DNA of 64,000 nucleotides from Pseudoruegeria sp. SHC-113 (GTDB lineage Bacteria > Pseudomonadota > Alphaproteobacteria > Rhodobacterales > Rhodobacteraceae): contig NZ_JAHUBR010000001.1 in assembly GCF_025376885.1 (NCBI RefSeq), positions 2,852,001 through 2,916,000 of the forward strand. The letters run 5' to 3'. Positions within the stretch are counted from its first letter, which is position 1, and each line of letters starts with the position of its first letter. A model generated the notes under the pieces. The model was given only the letters and a program-made list of their open reading frames with translations. It had not been told where the DNA came from and searched no databases. The position numbers were made by a program, and so were the translations under genes. Below, piece after piece: positions 56,187 through 63,462 of this stretch.

Positions 56187-56840
56187 CTAGGTGCGCGGCA
56201 CCACCGCGCTTTCACCGCGTGAAATCCGGCCGACTTCTTCCATGAACTCAGCGCGCTTGCCCGCAAACCAGCGCGTGTAGGCACGCTCGGAGAAGGATTT
56301 GACCCGGAACAGCGTATTTTCCGACAGCCCGTCCACAAGAACAAGCCGCCGCGCTCCCGCCTGATCCACGCCGACAACCACGTTGCGCGGGGTCAGATCA
56401 AACGCCACGACGCGGGCGGCTTCAAGCGCGTCCAGCAAGGCGGCGCATTGCGCCACGAGATCCTCGCCCAATCCTACCGCCTCGATATAGCGGTGCAGCG
56501 ACGGCGCGACACCGCCTTCCGGCCCGCTGATCTTCTCCACCACCATGCCGATGCCGAGGTTCGTCTCCACGAAGCCCCACATCGCAGGCAGCACGTCTGG
56601 CAGCGTGCCGCAGCGGGCCAGTGCCGCGAGGTATTCCTCGTATTCCTTGTAGGCGGTCCGCACCTCGCCGAAACGGCGCTTGATCGGGCGCAGGCGATGG
56701 GACAGTCCGGGCGGCTTGCGGCGCGGCTTCATCACCTTGATCAGGGCGTTCTCCACTTCGGGGTGCTGGTACACCCAGCGCCCGGAGCCCTGCGCCAGCA
56801 GGCCGGTTTCTTCCAATGTGACAGAGCGGTTCAACTGCAC
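56187..56840 (-). CDS. YrbL (PhoP regulatory network) family protein
   Basis: A 217-residue protein of the PhoP_reg_network_YrbL family, related to small protein-kinase folds. LLAQGSGRWVYQHPEVENAL resembles a glycine-rich ATP loop, followed by LIKVMKPRR with the possible Lys. VVAFDLTPRNVVVGVDQAG resembles a kinase catalytic loop (D-x4-N), and RRLVLVDGLSEN is a possible DFG counterpart. Function is not established. The start is a GTG at 56840 with GAGG 8 bases upstream, 3 bases after the RecD-like stop. Confidence 0.82.
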   Translation of the reverse strand: MQLNRSVTLEETGLLAQGSGRWVYQHPEVENALIKVMKPRRKPPGLSHRLRPIKRRFGEVRTAYKEYEEYLAALARCGTLPDVLPAMWGFVETNLGIGMVVEKISGPEGGVAPSLHRYIEAVGLGEDLVAQCAALLDALEAARVVAFDLTPRNVVVGVDQAGARRLVLVDGLSENTLFRVKSFSERAYTRWFAGKRAEFMEEVGRISRGESAVVPRT

Positions 56841-56843
56841 GGC

Positions 56844-58367
56844 TCAGGCCTCGCTTTCCAGTGTCAGCTGCGTCGGCGCGACCTCCAGATCGGCCACACT
56901 GAGCGGGCCGGAAGGCAGCGCGAGCCGGTTGCGCACCACCCAGTGCAACCGTTTCTCCGCGCGCGTGATCGCCACATAGGCGAGGCGCTTCCACAGCGGC
57001 TGCCCGGCCTCGGTGCGCCCCATGCGGGCAGCGGCATAAAGATCGGGTGCGAAGACCTGCACCGTCTCCCACTGGGAGCCTTGCGCCTTGTGGATCGTCA
57101 CCGCCGCACCGTGCAGGAAGGCTGCGCCCATGCGCGCCGCGTAGGGGATGAAGGGCTCCTCCTCGTCGGGGAATTCGATCTTCACGATCGAGGCCGCGCC
57201 GACGCGCGGATCCTCCGCCCCCAGTACATGCAACCGCGAAAAGCCCGGTTTGCGCCCGGGGCCGAGATAGACAACCTGCGCCCCCTTGATCAGCCCGCGC
57301 GCCTCCAGATCGATCCGCTTCTTGCGGTGCTTCATCGGCAGCTCGATCCCGTCGCAGATCAGCGGCTCGCCGGGCAGCAGATCGTCCGGCGGGGCCCCGT
57401 AGGCGTTGCGGAAGGCCTGGATCAGCCGCACCCGCGTGGCGTTACGCCAGACCAAGACCGGCGAGCGCGCCATCAGATCGCTCTCCACCCGCTGCGCCAT
57501 GACAACGCGATCATCCCGCCGCGCGGTCTCCTCGATCATACGTTCAAAGGCCTCGAAACCGATCTCCGGATCGGCCAGCGCATGGGCCAGATCGAGGATG
57601 GGGTTGTCCTGCGTCTGCCTGTGGACGCGGTGCAGGATCAGCTGGCGCTCCTCGGGCAGCTGTTCAAACACCATCTCGCCCGATTGCCCCACGGGGGCAA
57701 GCTGCGCCGGATCGCCGAAAATCACCAGCGTCGGGAAAATCTCTTTCAGATCGTTGAACTGGCGCTCATCCAGCATCGAGGCTTCGTCGATGAAACCGAT
57801 GTCCAGCGGATCTTCGCGCCGTTTCCACCCGGTGATGAAATCCGAGCCCCGCAGCCCCGCGGCGGCCAGAGCGCCGGGGATGGATTTGTTGTTCTCGTAG
57901 AAGGCCTTGGCGCGTTCGAGCGCCACCTCCGTCAGGCCTTCGATCTCGGGCTTGTCGCCGTTGCCGGCCAGCCAGTCGGCGATGCGCTCGTATTCGGGGT
58001 CGTAAACGGGCGTATAGAGGATGCGGTGGATCGTGGTGGCGGGCACGCCCCGGTTGCGCAGCACGCTCGCCGCCTTGTTCGTGGGCGCGAGAATCGCCAG
58101 CGTGCGGCGCTCCTTGCGGCGGCGGCCTTCGTAGTCGCCCGAGACGACCTCCACCCCGGCCTCTTCCAGCGCCTTGTAGAGGCGTGCAAGCAGCAGTGTC
58201 TTGCCCGAACCGGCCTTGCCGATCACCGCCAGAACGCTTGTGCCGCTGGAGGCGGGCGGCTTCAGAAGGCTGTCGTCCAGATCGATTCCAGCGCCGCGCA
58301 GCTCCTCGGCGACACGGTCAAAGGCCTCGGCCTGATCTTCGGAAAAAGTGATGGCGGGCATGGTCAT
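56844..58367 (-). CDS. RecD/Dda-like ATP-dependent DNA helicase
   Basis: A 507-residue superfamily 1B helicase without RecBC partners. Walker A is VIGKAGSGKTLLLARLY (about 48-64), DIGFIDEASMLDER is Walker B, VIFGDPAQLAPVGQSG is motif III, and the C-terminal UvrD_C_2 part has TIHKAQGSQWETVQVFAPDL and YVAITRAEKRLHW. It probably unwinds DNA 5' to 3' in repair or recombination. It lies downstream of luxI, with a 56-base gap. Confidence 0.9.
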   Translation of the reverse strand: MTMPAITFSEDQAEAFDRVAEELRGAGIDLDDSLLKPPASSGTSVLAVIGKAGSGKTLLLARLYKALEEAGVEVVSGDYEGRRRKERRTLAILAPTNKAASVLRNRGVPATTIHRILYTPVYDPEYERIADWLAGNGDKPEIEGLTEVALERAKAFYENNKSIPGALAAAGLRGSDFITGWKRREDPLDIGFIDEASMLDERQFNDLKEIFPTLVIFGDPAQLAPVGQSGEMVFEQLPEERQLILHRVHRQTQDNPILDLAHALADPEIGFEAFERMIEETARRDDRVVMAQRVESDLMARSPVLVWRNATRVRLIQAFRNAYGAPPDDLLPGEPLICDGIELPMKHRKKRIDLEARGLIKGAQVVYLGPGRKPGFSRLHVLGAEDPRVGAASIVKIEFPDEEEPFIPYAARMGAAFLHGAAVTIHKAQGSQWETVQVFAPDLYAAARMGRTEAGQPLWKRLAYVAITRAEKRLHWVVRNRLALPSGPLSVADLEVAPTQLTLESEA

Positions 58368-58423
58368 GGCGCGACCCTACAGCGGTGTGCAGGCCAGCAC
58401 CAGCACCCCCGATCACGCCCCGC

Positions 58424-59056
58424 TCAGGCGGGCTCGCGCAGGGGGCTGCGCACAAGGCGGCTGTCGTTGAACCAGGCTTTGGAAAGGCCCGCATCAATGC
58501 CCGCGCGCACCGCCAGCGCCATGCGGATGTCCTCGGAGAAACGCCACAGGCCAAGGCTGACGCGATCTCTCCCCTGCCCCCGGCTGCTCAGGATCGTCGG
58601 GCCCCACCCGAGGCGGCGGTAGATGCGGATCATCCGCTCGTCAAAAACGGCCGCCGCGTGGCTCAGGTGGAAGGCGCGCCCCACTTCCGCCGCGCCCAGC
58701 ATGAGCTGCGCGGACACCTCGCTCCCCGCTTCGGGCGCAAGGCAGAAGCGCGTGCATTCCCAGATATTGCCATCGCTCAGACGCTCGCCCTCCAGCAGAT
58801 CGTGGAAATGATCATTGAGCATCGTGCGCCCGCGCGTGGGCAGAAACCGCAGCGAACCAAGGTGCCGCTCGCCCGCGCCGGTGCAGATCACGTAAAGCGG
58901 GTTCAGCTCGTCATAGGCGTCGCGCTCCTGCCCCGCCCGATCCACGGCAACGGGCCAGCCGAGGCGCGTGGAGAACTGCCGGGCCCGATCGGTGAACATG
59001 CCCCGCGCAAGGGCCGGGACGGCCGCGAGCTCGCGGGCATAGAGATAGTGCAGCAT
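58424..59056 (-). CDS. luxI: acyl-homoserine-lactone synthase
   Basis: A 210-residue LuxI-family autoinducer synthase that makes N-acyl-homoserine lactones from acyl-ACP and SAM. The invariant residues sit at their usual positions: Arg24, Phe28, Trp34, Asp46, Asp49 and Arg70 (in FTDRARQFSTRLGW, DAYDELNPLY and LGSLRFLPT), with Glu and Arg in IWECTRFCL. AAAGGGGG lies 6 bases before the ATG. It is immediately downstream of luxR in the same orientation. I do not see a clear 20-bp lux box in the 82-base gap. Confidence 0.95.
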   Translation of the reverse strand: MLHYLYARELAAVPALARGMFTDRARQFSTRLGWPVAVDRAGQERDAYDELNPLYVICTGAGERHLGSLRFLPTRGRTMLNDHFHDLLEGERLSDGNIWECTRFCLAPEAGSEVSAQLMLGAAEVGRAFHLSHAAAVFDERMIRIYRRLGWGPTILSSRGQGRDRVSLGLWRFSEDIRMALAVRAGIDAGLSKAWFNDSRLVRSPLREPA

Positions 59057-59138
59057 GATGTGCCCCCTTTGACGGTAGAGGACACAAGAGCTAGCAACGG
59101 GTTGGTAAACGGCGTTGAAAGCGGCCGTGCGCAGGCTC

Positions 59139-59870
59139 TCAGATCGGCAGCAGCCCTTGGGAGAGCGCCGTCACCACGGCGTGGGTGGTGTTCATCGCGC
59201 CAAGTTTCAGGCGGGCGCTTTCGATGTAGCTGCGCAGGGTGTTTTCGGAGATGCAGAGGCTGTCGGCCACCTGCGCGCGGTTCAGCCCCAACGCCAGAAG
59301 GCGCAGCGCATCGGTTTCGCGCGGGGAGAGCGGTTTGCGCGGGGCTGTTGGCGGCGTGTGGGGGGCCTGCGCCTCGGCCTCGATCCGCAGCGCCGTCTGG
59401 TTCAGGAAATGCGACAGCAGCAGCAGATCATGGGCATGGGCCGAGATGAAAGCCTGCCAGCTTTGATCCGAACAGCTGTGGTTCACGGTGAAAATGGCAA
59501 ACTGCCCGTTGGGCCCCCGGATCGGCACCGAGATCCCTTGGGTGCCCACACCGCTGGCCAGCGCCTCCCCGTGGAAGGCGCGCACGGCTTTGGGGGCCCA
59601 GTCGAGGCGCTTCCATTCCACCGGGGTAAAGCCCGAGAAACAGGCCCCCACGACCGGATCGATCCGGGCATAGCCCTGCGCCACATAGTCGGCAACCCAG
59701 GCATCCGAATAGGTGAGCACCGCGTATTGATCGCCGGTGGAGTTGAGCGAGTGATAGACGACGTGATCGGTCTGGAAGAGATCCCGCAGGTCCTTTACAG
59801 CCTCCTGCAAGCGGTCATGCGTTCGGGCGCCGGAAAGGCCCTCGATCTGCTCCATCACTGGTACGTTCAT
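59139..59870 (-). CDS. luxR: LuxR family quorum-sensing transcriptional regulator
   Basis: A 243-residue regulator with an N-terminal autoinducer-binding domain and a C-terminal HTH. Ligand-contact residues are visible in YSDAWVADYVAQGYARIDPV (Trp58, Tyr62, Asp71, Pro72) and VEWKRLDW. The HTH is PLSPRETDALRLLALGLNRA followed by ISENTLRSYIESARLKL. GGAG precedes the ATG at 59870 with normal spacing; the longer frame to 60017 overlaps another gene. It pairs with luxI. Confidence 0.93.
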   Translation of the reverse strand: MNVPVMEQIEGLSGARTHDRLQEAVKDLRDLFQTDHVVYHSLNSTGDQYAVLTYSDAWVADYVAQGYARIDPVVGACFSGFTPVEWKRLDWAPKAVRAFHGEALASGVGTQGISVPIRGPNGQFAIFTVNHSCSDQSWQAFISAHAHDLLLLSHFLNQTALRIEAEAQAPHTPPTAPRKPLSPRETDALRLLALGLNRAQVADSLCISENTLRSYIESARLKLGAMNTTHAVVTALSQGLLPI

Positions 59871-60084
59871 CGGCGGCTCCACCCCTTGCCCCCTGACCGA
59901 TGCCCTGACCCCGCCCGCGTGCGGCCGTTCCGGCTGGCTGGCGCGATTGCGCGGCCAGTTCCCGCTGCGCCGTCTGGCGCGCCGCTTCAAGCTGCTGGCC
60001 CAACGCCTGCAGATCATTCTGGCAGGCGAAGTTCCGCAGGTCCGTCAGAACATCGATGATCCAATCGTTCCGCATCTTAGACAT
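59815..60084 (-). CDS. small conserved protein upstream of luxR
   Basis: An 89-residue frame starting MSKMRNDWIIDVLTDLRNFA. The first 45 to 50 residues form a predicted amphipathic helical segment of a type I recall next to luxR in roseobacters; I cannot verify this here. The tail is Gly/Arg-rich and looks unlike the head. The frame overlaps the luxR start by 56 bases. No strong ribosome binding site precedes either candidate ATG (first or fourth codon). The head is probably a real gene; the C-terminal boundary is less sure. Confidence 0.6.
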   Translation of the reverse strand: MSKMRNDWIIDVLTDLRNFACQNDLQALGQQLEAARQTAQRELAAQSRQPAGTAARGRGQGIGQGARGGAADERTSDGADRGPFRRPNA

Positions 60085-60326
60085 TCATTCAGCCGGGTTA
60101 ACGAAGGGTTAAGGCCAAAGCGGAAGACCCGCTTTGGCACAGGGTGGAGGGCCAGATCTTCTGGCTGGAGTGAGCGAACGTGCCCTTTGGTCCGCGACGC
60201 GAGCCATCGGGCTGAGAAAAGCCTAGCACGCTGGGCGCGCGCTTCGGAATTCGCCGTTTCCACCCCGGTAGAAATGGTGGGGCGCCCCTCTGTAAGCCTT
60301 TGATATGAAACAAGCCGCCAAAAGGA
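60085..60326. other. intergenic region upstream of the quorum-sensing genes
   Basis: I support no gene here. The region contains a TTAA-N7-TTAA motif (60098-60112) and two perfect hairpins: GCCAAAGCGG (60114-60123) with the inverted copy ending at 60138, and GCCAGA-TCT-TCTGGC (60151-60165). It should carry the promoter for the small gene and luxRI. Confidence 0.55.
60098..60112 (-). promoter_or_regulatory. CtrA-type TTAA-N7-TTAA motif upstream of the luxR locus
   Basis: TTAA (60098-60101), seven bases, TTAA (60109-60112), matching the spacing of the CtrA response-regulator site of alphaproteobacteria. It is 14 bp upstream of the small gene's first ATG, close to where RNA polymerase would bind. 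Function is inferred from the motif only. Confidence 0.5.
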
Positions 60327-60363
60327 AAACCGGCGGACTGCCGCTGCAGACCGCCGGTTTCTT
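60327..60363 (-). terminator. ccr terminator
   Basis: AAACCGGCGG (60327-60336) pairs perfectly with CCGCCGGTTT (60351-60360) across a 14-base loop. On the minus strand it is followed by TTCCTTTTGG, about 38 bases after the ccr stop. The plus-strand side (CTTTAGG) is weaker. Confidence 0.88.
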
Positions 60364-60398
60364 TAGGTCACGAGGGAACGCGACTCTTCGCGCCTGCT

Positions 60399-61682
60399 TT
60401 ACTTCGCTTCCAGCGCTTCCTCAAGGGTCCGCAGACCGGTGCGCGGCGCTTGCACCAGCACCGACATATTGCCCGGCAAGTGCTCGTTTTTACGCATCTT
60501 CGTATGCGCCTGCGGGATCTCCGCCCAGGGGAACACCTCGGACATGCAAGGGTCCAGACGGCGCTCCACCATCAGACGGTTGGCCGAAGCAGCCTGGCGC
60601 AGGTGGGCAAAGTGGCTGCCCTGAATGCGCTTCTGGTGCATCCAGACATAGCGCGCATCCATCGTCAGGTTGTAGCCGGTGGTGCCGGCACAGATCACGA
60701 CCATGCCGCCCTTCTTGCAGACGAAGGTCGAAACCGGGAAGGTCGCCTCACCGGGGTGTTCGAAGACCATGTCCACGTTCACGCCCTTGCCGGTGATCTC
60801 CCAGATCGCCTTGCCGAACTTGCGCACCTCGTTGAACCACTCCTTGTATTCCGGCGTGTTCACGGTGGGCAGCTGGCCCCAGCACTTAAAGTCCTTGCGG
60901 TTGATCACGCCTTTCGCGCCAAGGCTCATGACGAAATCGCGCTTGTCTTCCTCGCTGATCACGCCGATCGCATTGGCACCTGCGGTGTTGATCAACTGGA
61001 TCGCGTAGGAGCCAAGGCCGCCAGACGCGCCCCAAACCAGCACGTTCTGGCCCGGCTTCAGCTCATGCGGGTGGTGTCCGAAGAGCATCCGGTAGGCGGT
61101 GGCCAGCGTCAGCGTGTAGCAGGCGCTTTCTTCCCAGGTCAGGTGCTTGGGGCGCGGCATCAGCTGCTGGGCCTGCACGCAGGTGAACTGTGCAAAGGAG
61201 CCATCCGGCGTTTCGTAGCCCCAGATGCGCTGGCTGTCGGAGAACATCGGATCGCCGCCGTTGCAGTGCTCGTCGTCGCCATCGTCCTGGTTGCAGTGGA
61301 TCACGACCTCGTCGCCCACTTTCCAGTTCTTCACCTTGTCGCCAACGGCCCAGACGATGCCCGAGGCATCGGAGCCCGCGATATGGAAGGGCGCGCCGTG
61401 CACGTCAAACGGGGAGAGCGGGATGCCGAGGCCAGCCCAGACACCGTTGTAGTTCACGCCGGCGGCCATCACGAGCACGAGCACTTCGTGGCTGTCGGGG
61501 CGCGGCACATCGACCACTTCCTGAAGCATCGCCTGCTCGGGCTCGCCGTGGCGCTCGCGGCGGATCGCCCAAGCATACATCTTCTCGGGCACGTAGCCCA
61601 TCGGGGGGATCTCCCCGATTTCGTAAAGGTCTTTCTCGGGCGCGTCGTAGGGTGCGATCGCCGAATTCGTATCCAGTGCCAT
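60399..61682 (-). CDS. ccr: crotonyl-CoA carboxylase/reductase
   Basis: A 427-residue medium-chain dehydrogenase that reductively carboxylates crotonyl-CoA with NADPH and CO2 to ethylmalonyl-CoA, the signature step of the ethylmalonyl-CoA pathway for acetyl-CoA assimilation without isocitrate lyase. NADPH-binding VLVWGASGGLGSYAIQLI, FHIAGSDASGIVWAVG and CNQDDGDDEHCNGGDPMFSD are typical. AGGAGG lies 5 bases before the ATG at 61682; the frame opens 7 codons earlier. ecm lies close by on the opposite strand, beyond the acyltransferase gene. Confidence 0.97.
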   Translation of the reverse strand: MALDTNSAIAPYDAPEKDLYEIGEIPPMGYVPEKMYAWAIRRERHGEPEQAMLQEVVDVPRPDSHEVLVLVMAAGVNYNGVWAGLGIPLSPFDVHGAPFHIAGSDASGIVWAVGDKVKNWKVGDEVVIHCNQDDGDDEHCNGGDPMFSDSQRIWGYETPDGSFAQFTCVQAQQLMPRPKHLTWEESACYTLTLATAYRMLFGHHPHELKPGQNVLVWGASGGLGSYAIQLINTAGANAIGVISEEDKRDFVMSLGAKGVINRKDFKCWGQLPTVNTPEYKEWFNEVRKFGKAIWEITGKGVNVDMVFEHPGEATFPVSTFVCKKGGMVVICAGTTGYNLTMDARYVWMHQKRIQGSHFAHLRQAASANRLMVERRLDPCMSEVFPWAEIPQAHTKMRKNEHLPGNMSVLVQAPRTGLRTLEEALEAK

Positions 61683-61755
61683 GCGAGCCTCCTGTTGGGT
61701 CAAGTTGTGCCGCAGCGCAGAATCGCGCGGCGCTTGATCATGGAATACCGACGGC

Positions 61756-61800
61756 TTTGTAATTATGCAACCTCATTGAGGTTATTTTTGTAATTTTATG
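61756..61800 (-). promoter_or_regulatory. palindrome and direct repeats in the ccr promoter region
   Basis: AACCTC-ATT-GAGGTT (61769-61783) is a perfect 6-bp inverted repeat, flanked by TTTGTAATT at 61756-61764 and 61787-61795 (31 bp apart, about three helical turns). The block lies 74-118 bp upstream of the ccr ATG in an otherwise AT-rich stretch. It is a good operator candidate; the regulator is unknown. Confidence 0.5.
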
Positions 61801-61818
61801 ACCCAGCAACTGCAGAAA

Positions 61819-63216
61819 TTACTGCGGCAGCGCAGAAAAACCTGCGCCTGAAAGCAGTTGCCCCACACCTGCGGCATAGAAATCCAGAAGGGCGCGTTCC
61901 TCAGGGTTGGGGACAATCCCCGCATCGCTTTCCAACAAGATCCGCCGCAGCAACAGGATTCGCACGCCCATCTCCGCCGCCATGACAGCATCGCCGCGTG
62001 GCAGTTGGAGCGGGAACCCCTCCGCCTTCAGCTGTCCTGCAAGCTGCTGGACGCGGGCCGTCACATCCTCGGGGCTCAGTGGCCCTTGTGCCGTCGCGAC
62101 CGTGTATGCGACGAGCGGCACCGGGGGCATCGGCATGCCCTGCCCGATCCGCTGCATCAGTTCCCGGCCAAGGCTGCGCGTCAGATCGCCGCCTGCACGG
62201 GTTTCCGCGTGAAGATGGCGAAGGGAGAGCGGGCTGCCAAAGCGCACCGCCGCGTAGCCGAAGCGGTGAAACCGCCCGGTGAGCTTGAAGCGCAACTGGC
62301 GCAGGAGGAATCCGAGGCTTGCAAAGAAGCCGAACCGGAAGCGGCGTTCCCCTGCGGCCTGCGCTTCGGTCAGGATCCTGTCCTCCAGCACCCGATCGTA
62401 GTTCAGCGAGACCGGCACGAAGACGACGTCTTTTCCTTCCGGATCGAAATCCGACACGATGTAGCTCAGAATGCCCAGCTTGGCCGGGCGCATCTCGCCC
62501 GAAAGGCTCAGGCCCCCTTCCGGGAACACGGCCTGCGTGACCCCGCCCTTGGTGGCCAGTTGCACGTAGCGCTCCAGCACCTTGCGATAGAGATCGTTGC
62601 TGTTTTTGCGCCGGATGAAATAGGCCCCCATGGCCCGGATCAGCGCCGTAAGCGGCCAGACGCGCGCCCATTCCCCCACCGCGTAAGAGAGCGCCGAGCG
62701 TTCGGCGGCGAGATAGGTCACCAGCACGTAGTCCATGTTGGAGCGGTGATTCATCACGAAGATCACCGTGGCGTCCTTGTCGATCCCCTTTAGTGCGGAT
62801 TCATCTGCGCTGGAGGTGCGCACGCGGTAGGCCGTCTGCGAGATGAAGCGCGCCAGCCGGATGGCGAAGCCGAAATAAGCGGTGGCCGAGAAACGCGGCA
62901 CGATCTCGCGCGCGTAGCGTTTGGCGGTTTCAAAGCCCACGTTCTCCGGCACGCCATTGGCCTGCGCCCAGGCACCTGCGGCCTCGATCACCTCCGGGTC
63001 ATAGATCAGCCGCTGGATCATGTCGTGGCGGCGGGCCAGCTTGAAGGGTTGGATCGGGCGTTCCAGACGGGTGTTCAACTGGGCCACCGCGCGCTCCATG
63101 CGGCGGCGGAAAAACCAGCGCACACTGGGCAGCAGGAAATGGCTCAGCGCGGTGACCGCCGCGAACAGCAGGATCAGGATCAACAGCCAGAGGGGGATCT
63201 CGACGGTCTGGAACAT
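61819..63216 (-). CDS. PlsB-like glycerol-phosphate acyltransferase
   Basis: A 465-residue protein with one or two N-terminal membrane helices (IPLWLLILILLFAAVTALSH) and a PlsC-type acyltransferase domain. Motif I is FVMNHRSNMDYVLVTY, motif II region is GAYFIRRKNSNDLYRKVLER, motif III is AVFPEGGLSLSGEM and motif IV is VVFVPVSLNYDRVLED; these match PlsB (HRSHMDY) better than PlsC. It probably acylates glycerol-3-phosphate in phospholipid or storage-lipid synthesis. I chose the ATG at 63216 (AAGGGTGG upstream); the frame extends to 63273. Confidence 0.85.
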   Translation of the reverse strand: MFQTVEIPLWLLILILLFAAVTALSHFLLPSVRWFFRRRMERAVAQLNTRLERPIQPFKLARRHDMIQRLIYDPEVIEAAGAWAQANGVPENVGFETAKRYAREIVPRFSATAYFGFAIRLARFISQTAYRVRTSSADESALKGIDKDATVIFVMNHRSNMDYVLVTYLAAERSALSYAVGEWARVWPLTALIRAMGAYFIRRKNSNDLYRKVLERYVQLATKGGVTQAVFPEGGLSLSGEMRPAKLGILSYIVSDFDPEGKDVVFVPVSLNYDRVLEDRILTEAQAAGERRFRFGFFASLGFLLRQLRFKLTGRFHRFGYAAVRFGSPLSLRHLHAETRAGGDLTRSLGRELMQRIGQGMPMPPVPLVAYTVATAQGPLSPEDVTARVQQLAGQLKAEGFPLQLPRGDAVMAAEMGVRILLLRRILLESDAGIVPNPEERALLDFYAAGVGQLLSGAGFSALPQ

Positions 63217-63462
63217 GGGCCACCCTTGCGCAGAAAACAGGCACGGCAAACAGCTATTGCGCGACAGGGGCAAGGCGAGGCGAGATTTTCCTGGCCAGCG
63301 TTGCCGAAATGCGAATGCCCGCTGCGCGGCGGCGCGCCATCTGCTATGCAGTTGCAGAAAATTTCATGACGCTGCGCCGCAGCGAATTGACAAGGTAACG
63401 AAATTCCAAGTATCAACCTTTGAACGGAATAAAATTACCCAACGCGAATCCGCGAGGCCCCG
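63217..63462. other. intergenic region between divergent acyltransferase and ecm genes
   Basis: A 246-bp stretch with no supported gene. It contains the likely ecm promoter (63387-63416) and TTGCAGAAAATTTC (63350-63363), similar to CTGCAGAAATTAC (61810-61822) near ccr. Confidence 0.5.
63387..63416 (+). promoter_or_regulatory. candidate ecm promoter
   Basis: TTGACA (63387-63392), then 18 bases, then TATCAA (63411-63416). The ecm ATG is 46 bases downstream. GCGCCGCAGCG just upstream could form a small hairpin with CGCTGCG. Confidence 0.5.

Noticed and set aside
59057-59138. A lux box between luxR and luxI
   Set aside because: I looked for a 20-bp dyad of the CTG/CAG type on both strands and found only weak, unconvincing matches.
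60045-60313. Minus-strand frames of 71-72 residues upstream of the quorum-sensing genes
   Set aside because: They run through hairpin sequences, lack ribosome binding sites and have no recognisable composition.
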